From NCBI RefSeq assembly GCF_026151655.1, contig NZ_JAMQPN010000002.1, positions 372,001 to 436,000 on the forward strand: a stretch of DNA of 64,000 nt. The letters run 5' to 3'. The notes under the pieces were generated by a model. It had not been told where the DNA came from, made no database searches, and saw only the letters and a program-made list of their open reading frames with translations. This stretch comes from Leptospira soteropolitanensis (GTDB lineage: Bacteria; Spirochaetota; Leptospiria; Leptospirales; Leptospiraceae). Positions 30,330 to 38,485 of this stretch are shown here, piece after piece (the stretch's first letter is position 1; every line of letters begins with the position of its first letter). The position numbers and the translations under genes are program-made.

Positions 30330-31682
30330 ATGGCAAAAATTCAAGAAATGACCCAACTTTCTCCTACTATGGAAGAAGGAACGATTGTGAAATGGTTGAA
30401 AAAAGAAGGAGATTCCGTCTCTCCCGGTGACATCATTGCTGAAGTAGAAACAGACAAAGCTGTGATGGAAATGGAAGCCTTTGAAACGGGAGTGATTTTG
30501 AAAATCCTTCATACCGAAGGCGCCAAACTAAAAGTAGGACAAGCTCTTGCTGTGATTGGAAAACCAGGGGAAGACGTATCAACTCTCCTCGCAGGAATTC
30601 CACAAAAAAATGCATCTGCACCAAGCCAAACCAAAGTGGATACACCACAGGCAAATAAAGCCGAAACCCAAACTACAAAACCATCCGTTTCGGAACCCAC
30701 TGCCACAGCAGGCCAGCCAACGGAAACAAAAACCTCGATGAACTCGGTTACCGGGTTAGTCGGAGTCACTGGGGTTACTGGGGTAAATTTGACAAACCGA
30801 GGTGGACTTCGAGTCCTTGCCTCTCCCCTTGCCAAATCCATTGCCATCGAACAAGGAATCGATTTACACACTGTGATAGGAACGGGACCTGAGGGAAGGA
30901 TCACGAAAAAAGATGTTTTGGATACTTTAAACAAAGGCTCAGGTGTTAGTCACTTCGCCAGTAAAACGATAACCCGTGCCGATGAAGTGGTCACCCTAAA
31001 CGGAATGCGCAAAACCATTGCCAAACGTTTGACCGAATCCAAACAAAATCTCCCCCACTTCTATTTGAATGTGGATGTGAATGCAAAAGCAATGGAATCC
31101 TTTCGTTTAGAACTTTCGGAATTTCAAAAACATTTGGATGAAGAATTACAAGTGAAGGTGAGCCTAAACGATATCATAGTGAAAGCCACTGCCGCTGCCC
31201 TAAAGCTTCATCCCAAAGTCAATGCGAGTTTCCAAGGAGATTCTATTTTACAATTTGGTCGAGTGGATGTAGGGATTGCCGTTTCTTTGGATGGAGGACT
31301 ATTAACGCCCGTTATCCGTAATGCAGATGGGAAATCCATCTTAGAAATTTCTCGTGAGGTGAAGGAACTAGCCAAACGTGCCCGCGAACGAAAACTGAAA
31401 CCCGAAGAATTTTCCAATGGAACCTTTACCATTTCCAATTTAGGAATGTATGGGATCAGTCGGTTCACAGCCATCATCAACGAACCAGAAAGTGGAATCC
31501 TTGCGGTCGGATCAGTGGAAGACAAACCGGTTGTGGAAAACGGGGCTGTGGTAGCTGGCCGGGTTTTATCTCTGACCCTTTCTTGCGACCACCGAGTGAT
31601 CGATGGTGCCGTCGGGGCCGAATTCTTAAGAACTCTAAAGAGCCTTCTAGAACAGCCAAACCTTTTGGCGGCTGTGATTTGA
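30330..31682 (+). CDS. pdhC: dihydrolipoamide acetyltransferase (E2) of pyruvate dehydrogenase
   Basis: This 450-residue protein has one lipoyl domain with VETDKAVMEM (lipoyl-Lys43). A Thr/Pro/Gln-rich linker contains a short tandem (GVTGVTGV) around residue 150. The peripheral-subunit-binding domain follows (ASPLAKSIAIEQGIDL, GTGPEGRITKKDVL). The catalytic domain ends in SCDHRVIDG, with His421 and Asp425. It passes the acetyl group to CoA. It starts 11 bp after pdhB. The E3 (lipoamide dehydrogenase) gene is not in the window and must be elsewhere. Confidence 0.95.
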   Translation: MAKIQEMTQLSPTMEEGTIVKWLKKEGDSVSPGDIIAEVETDKAVMEMEAFETGVILKILHTEGAKLKVGQALAVIGKPGEDVSTLLAGIPQKNASAPSQTKVDTPQANKAETQTTKPSVSEPTATAGQPTETKTSMNSVTGLVGVTGVTGVNLTNRGGLRVLASPLAKSIAIEQGIDLHTVIGTGPEGRITKKDVLDTLNKGSGVSHFASKTITRADEVVTLNGMRKTIAKRLTESKQNLPHFYLNVDVNAKAMESFRLELSEFQKHLDEELQVKVSLNDIIVKATAAALKLHPKVNASFQGDSILQFGRVDVGIAVSLDGGLLTPVIRNADGKSILEISREVKELAKRARERKLKPEEFSNGTFTISNLGMYGISRFTAIINEPESGILAVGSVEDKPVVENGAVVAGRVLSLTLSCDHRVIDGAVGAEFLRTLKSLLEQPNLLAAVI

Positions 31683-31705
31683 ATCTTTAGATGGCGAGGT
31701 TTGTT

Positions 31706-31915
31706 TTAAGCAGCGAAAAAATCGGCACTTTGGATGTCAGCGACGGGAATGCGAACCACACCACTCGCTAAATTCCCGATCACTACATCGTCCATCATTT
31801 GGCGATTTTTATCGAGTTCAATGCTTTGTCCGTCTTTCAAGTGAAGAACGATATCGATTCCTCGGTAGTGGATGTATCTTTCGAGTGTGCTTTTGAATTT
31901 GTGTGCTTTGTCCAT
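31706..31915 (-). CDS. small conserved-looking protein, possibly Sm/Hfq-like fold
   Basis: This is a 69-residue protein. An N-terminal helix (DKAHKFKSTLERYIHYRG) is followed by several short strands (DIVLHLKDGQSIEL, DDVVIGNLASGVVRIPVADIQSADFF). The order helix then ~5 strands, with a Gly-containing strand 2, resembles the Sm/Lsm fold used by Hfq, but no Hfq signature (KH near the end) is visible. A good AAGGGA site precedes the ATG. I do not recognise the family with certainty. Confidence 0.7.
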   Translation of the reverse strand: MDKAHKFKSTLERYIHYRGIDIVLHLKDGQSIELDKNRQMMDDVVIGNLASGVVRIPVADIQSADFFAA

Positions 31916-32044
31916 CTGGTTTTGTTTCCCTTATCTTTGTAACTTACAAAGGGTATCGTACGAATTTATGAGACCTTTAGAAAATTTTGTCTCATTACGT
32001 AAGTTTTTTTTGACAGTAACAGGAAACCGGGAGAATTATGTCAC

Positions 32045-33064
32045 ATGAAGCCTGAGAACAGTACATCCGCCACTCCTGGCGTAAGGAAAGCCGCCCTCCT
32101 CCTTTTATCCCTTGGCAAAGAAAGAGCTGCCGATGTTCTGAAACATCTCGACGACTCCATGCTCGAAGCAGTGATTCTGGAAATGTCAAAAATTAGGTCC
32201 ATTTCCAAAGAAGAAAGAGAAGTCATCTTAAAAGAATTTCATAATACCATTGAAGATTTGAACGAAACCACATCCGGTGGCCTCTCCACCGCCAAATCTC
32301 TTTTGGAACAAACTGTCGGAACAGAAAAAGCCAATGTGATCCTAAAGAAAATCCACAAAGAAGAAACCAAAAACGATTTTGAATTTCTAAACCAAGTAGA
32401 ACCGGGTGTTTTGCAAGGGATGCTTGGAACGGAATCTCCCCAGATCATTGCGGTCACCCTCTCCCATCTAGATCCCAAAAAGGCCGCCGATGTTTTGAAA
32501 CTCTTTCCCAAACCAGAACAAGCAAAAATTGCCGTAAGACTTGCCACCACATCCAAAACCCATCCTGATGTGATCCAAAACATTGCGCGAATTTTAAAGA
32601 AACGATACGAAGAAAGAGACAAACAAGAATATTCGGAAGCGGGTGGTGCCCACGTTCTTGCAAACATTTTGAACTTTATGGAAAAAGGTGCTGAAGAAAC
32701 CATTCTTTCGGAACTAGAAGAATCTTCTCCAGATGTTGCCGACCAAGTCCGTGAAAAACTCTATACCTTTGAAGACATCCTTTCTCTTGATAACAAAGAA
32801 ATGCGAATCCTCATCAATCGTTTGGCTGATGATACAGCCATCTCACTTGCCATCCGTGGTGCAGGAGATGAAATCAGGAAAAAATTCTTAAACAATATGA
32901 GCCAAAATAGGTCAGAAGATATTTTAGATGCTTTGGATATGAAACCGCGAGTCACCTTACGAGAAATAAACGAAGCCAGAAGTAAAATTGTGCAAGTGGC
33001 AAGAGTATTAGAAGAAGAGAATCAGATTTTGTTTAAGAAAGAAAAAGAAGAGTATATTGAGTAA
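32045..33064 (+). CDS. fliG: flagellar motor switch protein FliG
   Basis: This 339-residue protein has the three FliG domains. The N-terminal part contains LLLLSLGKERAADVLKHLDD. The middle domain contains GTESPQIIAVTLSHLDPKKAADVL. The C-terminal domain contains FEDILSLDNKEMRILINRL, DDTAISLAIRGAGDEIRKKFLNNMS and the charged residues that interact with the stator. It forms the rotor side of the motor and couples ion flow to rotation. The ATG lies 10 bases after a GGGAGA site. Spirochaetes often carry more than one fliG copy; whether another exists here cannot be seen. Confidence 0.95.
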   Translation: MKPENSTSATPGVRKAALLLLSLGKERAADVLKHLDDSMLEAVILEMSKIRSISKEEREVILKEFHNTIEDLNETTSGGLSTAKSLLEQTVGTEKANVILKKIHKEETKNDFEFLNQVEPGVLQGMLGTESPQIIAVTLSHLDPKKAADVLKLFPKPEQAKIAVRLATTSKTHPDVIQNIARILKKRYEERDKQEYSEAGGAHVLANILNFMEKGAEETILSELEESSPDVADQVREKLYTFEDILSLDNKEMRILINRLADDTAISLAIRGAGDEIRKKFLNNMSQNRSEDILDALDMKPRVTLREINEARSKIVQVARVLEEENQILFKKEKEEYIE

Positions 33065-33078
33065 AGGGGAAAAACCGA

Positions 33079-33155
<77 letters not shown>

Positions 33156-33172
33156 ATCGGAATAAAAACCAA

Positions 33173-33198
33173 ACTATAGAATCGACTCCGAGAGTCAA
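33173..33198 (-). promoter_or_regulatory. candidate promoter of tRNA-Asp
   Basis: On the - strand TTGACT (33193-33198) and TATAGT (33173-33178) are separated by 14 bases, shorter than the usual 16-18. The -10 is good and its start site would fall ~10 bp before the tRNA. A small 5-bp inverted repeat (GACTC/GAGTC) lies within the spacer region. Confidence 0.4.
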
Positions 33199-33258
33199 CA
33201 CTGTTTTCATTTGTTTTCTTGCCTTTCGTTAGAATTTTTAGAATCTGGTACTGGTTCT

Positions 33259-33933
33259 ATGCAAATCGAAGAAAAAAAAGCCAAAGACCTTTTCCAGGAT
33301 CGAATTTTTACCCTATCCAATTTTTTATCTGTGTTTAGGGTATTGTTACTCCCCTTTTTTTTCCAAAGCACATATGCTTATGCACATGATCCGGCTAACT
33401 TACGTGCTTTCTCTGCATCAATCTTTTATGCACTTGCTGCTGTTATCAGTGATTACCTCGATGGACTCTTTGCTCGTCTCCTTAACCAAGAAACAACTCT
33501 TGGAAGATACCTTGATCCTGTTTGTGATAAACTCGTAACCCTCGGTGGACTCTTTGTGGTGACCATTCATTTTGATTTTCCCAGTTGGATTCTCATTGTA
33601 TATTTTATCAGAGAGATCCTCGGAGTATGGCTTGGTGGGTATTTGTATTTAAAACGAGGTTTACAAGGCCGGCCTAACTGGTGGGGAAAATTTGGTGTGG
33701 GGATTGTGGCCGTTTCGGTAATTTGGTATATGTCATTGCCATACTTTTTACAGTTTGGTGCTCCTTATTCTTTTTTACTCCATCCTGTGATCTCGGCGTA
33801 TGTTTTACTTTTTGTACTAAGTGCAGGTGTTGTGGCTTATATGGTTCGGTATTGGAATATCGTTTTTCATCCAGAGGCTATAGAGTTAGATCCCGAAAAT
33901 AAAAAACAGGCAAAAAAATACCAAAAAATCTAA
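33259..33933 (+). CDS. CDP-alcohol phosphatidyltransferase (PgsA-like)
   Basis: About 224 residues with several membrane helices. The family motif D-x2-D-G-x2-A-R-x8-G-x3-D-x3-D is perfect: Asp65, Asp68, Gly69, Ala72, Arg73, Gly82, Asp86 and Asp90 (DYLDGLFARLLNQETTLGRY). It joins a CDP-diacylglycerol phosphatidyl group to an alcohol such as glycerol-3-phosphate in the inner membrane. Phosphatidylglycerophosphate synthase is the most likely member; the acceptor cannot be read from sequence. The ATG at 33259 is preferred over an upstream TTG at 33211, neither with a strong ribosome site. Confidence 0.85.
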   Translation: MQIEEKKAKDLFQDRIFTLSNFLSVFRVLLLPFFFQSTYAYAHDPANLRAFSASIFYALAAVISDYLDGLFARLLNQETTLGRYLDPVCDKLVTLGGLFVVTIHFDFPSWILIVYFIREILGVWLGGYLYLKRGLQGRPNWWGKFGVGIVAVSVIWYMSLPYFLQFGAPYSFLLHPVISAYVLLFVLSAGVVAYMVRYWNIVFHPEAIELDPENKKQAKKYQKI

Positions 33934-34008
33934 TTTGATTTCTACTTAAGATTTCCATTGTTAAAACATTCAAAGTTAAAAACAGAAAAACAAAAAGTAG
34001 AAATCAAA
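33934..34008. repeat. 14-bp perfect inverted repeat between convergent genes
   Basis: TTTGATTTCTACTT at 33934-33947 is repeated as its exact complement at 33995-34008. The loop is 47 bases and A-rich. It sits immediately after the phosphatidyltransferase stop codon and before the stop codon of the convergent ankyrin gene. The long loop is unusual for a terminator, but the position suggests 3'-end formation for both transcripts. Confidence 0.6.
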
Positions 34009-34035
34009 ATTGTTAATAGTTTGTTAGTAGCCTAT

Positions 34036-34890
34036 TTATTTCAAAGTTCCCGTTCTCTTTCTGCGAAGTAAATACCACTCATACAAATTTTGACCAGTTT
34101 CTTCCCAAACAAATTCCGCATAATGGTAGTAAGCACCATCTGCTGCGTTTATCGTTAGCGCTGAATAATTTTTTGGATTCTCATATACACCCTTTGCAAT
34201 ATCAGACGGCATTTCTGTTATCGCTCCTGTGGCAATGTGTTTGTATTTAGTGAGTATTTTACCATCAGTTGTTTTTGCTTTTGCATCAGTAATTTCGAGT
34301 TTTTTCATACCTTTGGATTGTAGGTAAGAAAGAAATTCTGTTTTTTTTTGAGATTTTCTAGCCTCGGCCATTTCCCAAATGGCATTTTTTCCAGAATGAT
34401 TATAAACGTTTACATTGGCCCCAGCTTCAACAAGTACCTTTACCAATTCTAAATCGGCGATACGTACTGCATTCCATAAAGCCACATCAAAGTCTGGTGC
34501 AAAAGTATATTCGCGATATCCTGCGATATTGGGATTAGCTCCTTTTGCCAAAAGTAATTTTGCAATTTTAGCATTGGCCACTCGGTCAAGAGCTGTCCTT
34601 GCACCCCAACGAAATTTCATTCGGAACGGTCCAATCCGGTCAGTGTAATCACATTCTTTGGATCGATTGTCTACTTTGGCACCTTTATCCAGAAGTAGTT
34701 TCACAAGACCTTCATCACCTTCCATTGCAGCAATGGTAAGAGGGTGAAAACAGTCGGAACTATGGTTTACATCAGCTCCTCCTTCGATCATTTGTTTGGC
34801 TTTGTCGAATTTACGATCTTCAATGGTGTAGGGCAAACTGGAACAAGATACGAGAGCCCATAATAGGAATAGAGGAATGAGTTTTTTCAT
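34036..34890 (-). CDS. ankyrin-repeat lipoprotein
   Basis: The ATG at 34890 gives 284 residues with a short lipoprotein signal KKLIPLFLLWALVSC (Cys16). The middle region holds about four ankyrin repeats: FDKAKQMIEGGADVNHSSD, HPLTIAAMEGDEGLVKLLLDKGAKVD, ALDRVANAKIAKLLLAKGANPN, and ALWNAVRIADLELVKVLVEAG. The C-terminal ~90 residues have no repeats and end in basic residues (RRKRTGTLK). It is probably a periplasmic or outer-membrane protein-binding protein. Partner unknown. An upstream in-frame ATG at 34923 would add 11 residues before the signal. Confidence 0.85.
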   Translation of the reverse strand: MKKLIPLFLLWALVSCSSLPYTIEDRKFDKAKQMIEGGADVNHSSDCFHPLTIAAMEGDEGLVKLLLDKGAKVDNRSKECDYTDRIGPFRMKFRWGARTALDRVANAKIAKLLLAKGANPNIAGYREYTFAPDFDVALWNAVRIADLELVKVLVEAGANVNVYNHSGKNAIWEMAEARKSQKKTEFLSYLQSKGMKKLEITDAKAKTTDGKILTKYKHIATGAITEMPSDIAKGVYENPKNYSALTINAADGAYYHYAEFVWEETGQNLYEWYLLRRKRTGTLK

Positions 34891-34992
34891 TGTTACATCA
34901 TATAACAAAAAACAATTAAACAAGAATTAAATTTTCAAAAACCTAACAAAAAAATTTGAACCAATTGTATACAATTAAAATCTTAAATCCGA

Positions 34993-35682
34993 TTAAGAAT
35001 TTTTCTTTTTCGATTTTAACTTTGATAATTTTTCAAATTCTTTCAGTTTTAATTTTAAAATTTCCAAAGCTTCTTTTAAGACAGATTTACCATTTTCTGC
35101 ATCAATTTCTTGCACAAACCTAAGTATCATTCCGATCGTATGACTAAAGTAGAGAGCAAATGGTCGAACTTCAGTTTCTTTAAGATTTGGCAAACAACGA
35201 ACCGTAGTTTTGACAATGAGATCGGCACTTCTAAAGGTATCACGATTGTCTTCGGTTACTAATTCTGGGATTGCCCTGGCCCCAGCCCAAAGATTGGCAA
35301 GCGCCGGATCCTTTTGAAAAATAGAAATAAATTGTTTGAATGCTTTTTCTGCAGCGAATTCTAATTCTTCGATGGTTCGAACAGGTTCTAAAATTCTTTT
35401 AGTTTCGTCATACAAGGAATCATAATATTGATTCATGATTGTTAATAACAATGCACTTTTCCCTGGGAAATATTGGTACAAGGATCCAATTTGTATTCCT
35501 GCAGTATTTGCAATTTCCCTCATACTTACCGCATCAATTCCATGTTCACCAATCAATTTTTTTGCCGTTTTCAGAATGAGTTCTACTCTATCGCGACTTC
35601 TGCTTTGGACTGGGATTTTCAACTCTAGACCCATACGAAAAGAAGAATTCTCATCCCTTAATTTGCACTTCTTTTTTTCCAT
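34993..35682 (-). CDS. TetR-family transcriptional regulator
   Basis: The protein has ~229 residues from the ATG at 35682 (a GTG lies two codons upstream). The DNA-binding helix-turn-helix is at about residues 35-75: RVELILKTAKKLIGEHGIDA, VSMREIANTAGIQIGSLYQYF, PGKSALL. The rest is the variable ligand-binding and dimer domain, ending in a Lys-rich tail. It is divergently oriented from a monooxygenase-SDR pair across a short gap with a perfect inverted repeat (35717-35752). It therefore probably represses that pair, and maybe itself. The ligand is unknown. Confidence 0.9.
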   Translation of the reverse strand: MEKKKCKLRDENSSFRMGLELKIPVQSRSRDRVELILKTAKKLIGEHGIDAVSMREIANTAGIQIGSLYQYFPGKSALLLTIMNQYYDSLYDETKRILEPVRTIEELEFAAEKAFKQFISIFQKDPALANLWAGARAIPELVTEDNRDTFRSADLIVKTTVRCLPNLKETEVRPFALYFSHTIGMILRFVQEIDAENGKSVLKEALEILKLKLKEFEKLSKLKSKKKNS

Positions 35683-35716
35683 GATCACCCAATTTGAACT
35701 TGACCAATTCTAAATT

Positions 35717-35752
35717 ATGATCAATGCTCACCATAAAATGAGCATTGATCAT
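35717..35752. promoter_or_regulatory. candidate TetR operator: 14-bp inverted repeat
   Basis: ATGATCAATGCTCA (35717-35730) is repeated as its exact complement TGAGCATTGATCAT (35739-35752) with an 8-base spacer. Each arm is itself nearly palindromic (TGA..CA..G.TCA), so the site could hold two regulator dimers. It lies in the gap between the divergent tetR and monooxygenase starts, 17 bp before the monooxygenase ATG. Confidence 0.7.
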
Positions 35753-35768
35753 TTTATGGAAGGTATGT

Positions 35769-37199
35769 ATGGAAAGTAAAAATCATGGTAAATCCGATTC
35801 TTCAAATTGGATCGATAAGTCTGATACAATATGTATTGTAGGTGCAGGTCCAGCTGGCCTTGCAATGGCAAGATCGTTGTTATCTAAAGGAATTCCATTC
35901 CTAGTATTTGAAAAACATAACGATGTTGGCGGTATTTGGGATATACAAAATCCAGGTTCACCAATGTATGAAAGTGCACACTTTATCTCTTCAAAGTATT
36001 TATCCAGTTATTTTGACTTTCCAATGCCTAAAGAATATCCGGACTATCCGTCCAATAGACAAATTTTGAACTACCATCGAGACTTTGCCAAAACTTTTAA
36101 CCTCTATCCTAATATTCAATTCAATACCACTATCAAAAACATTGAAAAACATAACGAGTTGTGGCTTGTAGAGACAGACTCGAATGAAATTTACATATTC
36201 GGTGCCATTATTTGCGCAAGTGGTATCACTTGGTCACCTAGTAAGCCAACCTTAGAGGGAGCTGATAGTTTTTCGGGAGAAATTCTACATAGTGTAAACT
36301 ATAAATCTCCAAATTTATTTAAGGGGAAAAATGTTTTAATCGTTGGTGCTGGAAACTCCGGTTGCGATATCGCTTGTGACGCCGGTGCAAATGCCAACCA
36401 AGCATATATTAGTGTTAGAAGAGGATACCATTTCATTCCGAAACATATATTCGGGCAACCTGCAGATGTGTTTGGAGATGGTGCTCATTGGATACCAAAT
36501 TGGATATCACAATGGGTATTTGGAAAATTGTTGAAACTGATTGTTGGTGATTTAACAAAACTTGGTTTACCTGCCCCTGATCATAAAATTTTCGAAACCC
36601 ATCCCATCATCAATGACCAACTCCTACACAATCTGAGACACGGTGACGTAATTGCAAAACCCGATATTCAAAAATTGGAAGGTGATTATGTTTTATTTAA
36701 AGATGGCTCAAAAGAAAAAATCGATTTGATCATCCTTGCCACGGGTTACAACTGGTCGATCCCCTACATGGAATTAAAATACTTTGAATGGAAAAATGGA
36801 AGGCCAGACTTATACCTAACTTTGTTTAACCGAAATTACGAAAATTTGTATGCTCTAGGATATATGGAAACAGATGGGGGTGCCTACAAAATGTTTGATG
36901 AAATGGCAAACTTAATTGCATCTTACATTGATTCAAAGCGGAAATCGATGCCATCAGCCGTTCGATTTTCCAAATATATAAAATCTGATGCGCCTAAGTT
37001 AAACGGAAACATTCACTATTTAAATACTGGCAGACATTCCGTTTATGTGAACCAAGTCGCATATAAAAATTACAGAGCAAAAATTCAAAAAAAAATGGGA
37101 TGGAAAGAACTCAAACCCGGTCAATTTAATTCCTTAAAATTAACAAATCCATTGGATATCAAACCAGATTCAATTACCTCAAGAGGCGAATCAAAGTGA
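35769..37199 (+). CDS. flavin-containing monooxygenase
   Basis: About 476 residues. The FAD fold is IVGAGPAGLAMARSLL (GxGxxG at ~25-30). The FMO/Baeyer-Villiger fingerprint FSGEILHSVNY matches FxGxxxHxxxY. The second nucleotide fold is VGAGNSGCDIACDAG, for NADPH. ATGYNW near residue 330 is the third conserved element. It oxygenates a small organic substrate, probably at N, S or a ketone, using NADPH and O2. The ATG at 35769 has a GGAAGG site. An upstream TTG at 35745 lies inside the operator and is unlikely. It overlaps the SDR gene by 4 bp. Substrate unknown. Confidence 0.9.
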   Translation: MESKNHGKSDSSNWIDKSDTICIVGAGPAGLAMARSLLSKGIPFLVFEKHNDVGGIWDIQNPGSPMYESAHFISSKYLSSYFDFPMPKEYPDYPSNRQILNYHRDFAKTFNLYPNIQFNTTIKNIEKHNELWLVETDSNEIYIFGAIICASGITWSPSKPTLEGADSFSGEILHSVNYKSPNLFKGKNVLIVGAGNSGCDIACDAGANANQAYISVRRGYHFIPKHIFGQPADVFGDGAHWIPNWISQWVFGKLLKLIVGDLTKLGLPAPDHKIFETHPIINDQLLHNLRHGDVIAKPDIQKLEGDYVLFKDGSKEKIDLIILATGYNWSIPYMELKYFEWKNGRPDLYLTLFNRNYENLYALGYMETDGGAYKMFDEMANLIASYIDSKRKSMPSAVRFSKYIKSDAPKLNGNIHYLNTGRHSVYVNQVAYKNYRAKIQKKMGWKELKPGQFNSLKLTNPLDIKPDSITSRGESK

Positions 37200-38026
37200 A
37201 GTCAAATCATAAATACGCTCTGATCACGGGAGGGGGCGGTGCCATCGCGGAAGCAATTGCCCTTAGATTAGAAAAGGAAGGATACCAACTGCTTCTTTCT
37301 GATATTAATTTAGAGAAAATGAGAAGAATCAAAGGGCTTTTGAAAGGAAATCCAAAGTTTTATATCTGTGACCAAACAAATCCTGATGATATCCAAAATT
37401 TAGTACAAAATATCCAAAGAGACTGTCCACAGCTTGATGTATTGATTAACAATGCTGGGTATACAAAAGAAGGGCCATTTACAAACCAATCATTGAAGGA
37501 TGTAAATAGGCAAATGTGGATCAACTTGTTAAGCCCGATTCAAATCATTCATGGAATTTTGCCACTCATGCTAGAACAAGGCAGAGGGTCAATTGTATCG
37601 GTGGTGTCAATCGGTGGTATCGTCGCTTTGGCCGATTCCTCTATCTATTCTGCAGGCAAATTTGGCCTAAGAGGTTTTTTAACGGCACTGTATGAAGAAC
37701 TAAAAAATTCCAATATAAAAGTTTCTGGAGTTTATCCTGCTGCTGTAGACACACCTATGCTTTTACATGAAGCATTGAACGGTGGAACCGTTCTCAATTG
37801 GATCAATGCAGTGCAACCTCCTGATGCTGTTGCAAAAGCAGTTCTTAAAGGAATAAAAAAGGGAACTTTGGAGATCTATGTACCCTATTCTGATGGGCTC
37901 GTTTCAAGACTTGTAGCCATTTTCCCTTGGCTTATGGGGAAATTATCTCCTGTTCTCAAATGGTATGGAGAAATTCAGAAACAAAAGTGGTTAAAGTCAA
38001 AAGGGATCAATCAAATAATCAACTGA
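37196..38026 (+). CDS. short-chain dehydrogenase/reductase
   Basis: This 276-residue protein has the SDR cofactor motif TGGGGAIAEAIA near the N-terminus, the NNAGYT motif near residue 90, and the catalytic YSAGK with Ser upstream (SIGGIVALADSS). It probably uses NAD(P)H on an alcohol or ketone. The start is GTG, overlapping the monooxygenase stop as GTGA, so the two are co-translated. A monooxygenase plus SDR pair fits oxidation of an alcohol/ketone, but the substrate is not known. A strong hairpin terminator follows. Confidence 0.92.
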   Translation: MKSNHKYALITGGGGAIAEAIALRLEKEGYQLLLSDINLEKMRRIKGLLKGNPKFYICDQTNPDDIQNLVQNIQRDCPQLDVLINNAGYTKEGPFTNQSLKDVNRQMWINLLSPIQIIHGILPLMLEQGRGSIVSVVSIGGIVALADSSIYSAGKFGLRGFLTALYEELKNSNIKVSGVYPAAVDTPMLLHEALNGGTVLNWINAVQPPDAVAKAVLKGIKKGTLEIYVPYSDGLVSRLVAIFPWLMGKLSPVLKWYGEIQKQKWLKSKGINQIIN

Positions 38027-38103
38027 TGATTTGCTTATTCCAGATAGCAAAAATACTTAGAAATAGTCATTTGTCAGGAAATGTTGGTGAATGGTACGTT
38101 AAA

Positions 38104-38189
38104 TAAGATTGGCGAAAATAAGTAAATGAATGGGATAATAGTTCCAAAACCAAACCAAACGATTTGGCGGCTCTATTATCCCAATCTTA
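38104..38189. terminator. long stem-loop between convergent SDR and histone-like genes
   Basis: A perfect 11-bp stem TGGGATAATAG (38131-38141) / CTATTATCCCA (38173-38183) holds a nested 5-bp hairpin CCAAA/TTTGG (38155-38167). The right arm continues AATCTTA (38183-38189), which pairs with TAAGATT (38104-38110), leaving a ~20-base bulge on the left. It fits a bidirectional terminator with an unusual bulged stem. Confidence 0.65.
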
Positions 38190-38194
38190 TGTAA

Positions 38195-38485
38195 TTAACG
38201 TCTTTTTTTCTTTCTTGCTACTTTTTTCTTAGCAGCTCTTTTTTTCTTAGCCGGTCTCTTTTTAGAAACTGATTTTTTTACTTTTTTCTTCGCAGCTTTC
38301 TTCTTCTTTGCAGGCTTTTTCTTAGCTGCCTTTTTCTTTTTTGCCGGTTTCTTAGCTTTTTTCTTTGCTGCTTTCTTTTTTGCGGCCTTTTTCTTCTTAG
38401 GAGCTGCTTTTTTAACCACAACTACTACTTCCGGAGCAGGTTCTTCTTGAATCTGTGGAATTTCTATTGTTTCGTTTTCTTCCAT
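38195..38485 (-). CDS. histone H1-like Lys/Ala-rich DNA-binding protein
   Basis: The ATG at 38485, preceded by AAGG, gives 96 residues. The first ~28 residues are acidic (MEENETIEIPQIQEEPAPE). The rest is a low-complexity run of Lys, Ala and Pro with tandem AAKKK and PAKKK units, ending in KRR. This resembles eukaryotic histone H1 tails and the bacterial H1-like proteins. It should bind DNA or RNA non-specifically and help pack the nucleoid. The upstream ORF extension lacks a ribosome site and is unlikely. The coding DNA is internally repetitive. Confidence 0.85.
   Translation of the reverse strand: MEENETIEIPQIQEEPAPEVVVVVKKAAPKKKKAAKKKAAKKKAKKPAKKKKAAKKKPAKKKKAAKKKVKKSVSKKRPAKKKRAAKKKVARKKKRR

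Noticed and set aside
30740..30800. Short tandem DNA repeat in the E2 gene
   Set aside because: It encodes the flexible linker (GVTGVTGV) in frame; such linkers are commonly repetitive.
32009..32034. TTGACA just upstream of fliG as a -35
   Set aside because: The matching -10 would fall on the ribosome-binding site and start codon, giving no leader; chance match is likelier.
33211..33258. TTG start 16 codons upstream for the phosphatidyltransferase
   Set aside because: No ribosome site; the ATG at 33259 gives a more usual N-terminus, though the TTG is not excluded.
38195..38485. CRISPR-like or satellite repeat
   Set aside because: The repetition is codon-level (Lys/Ala/Pro units) within an open reading frame, with no spacers.
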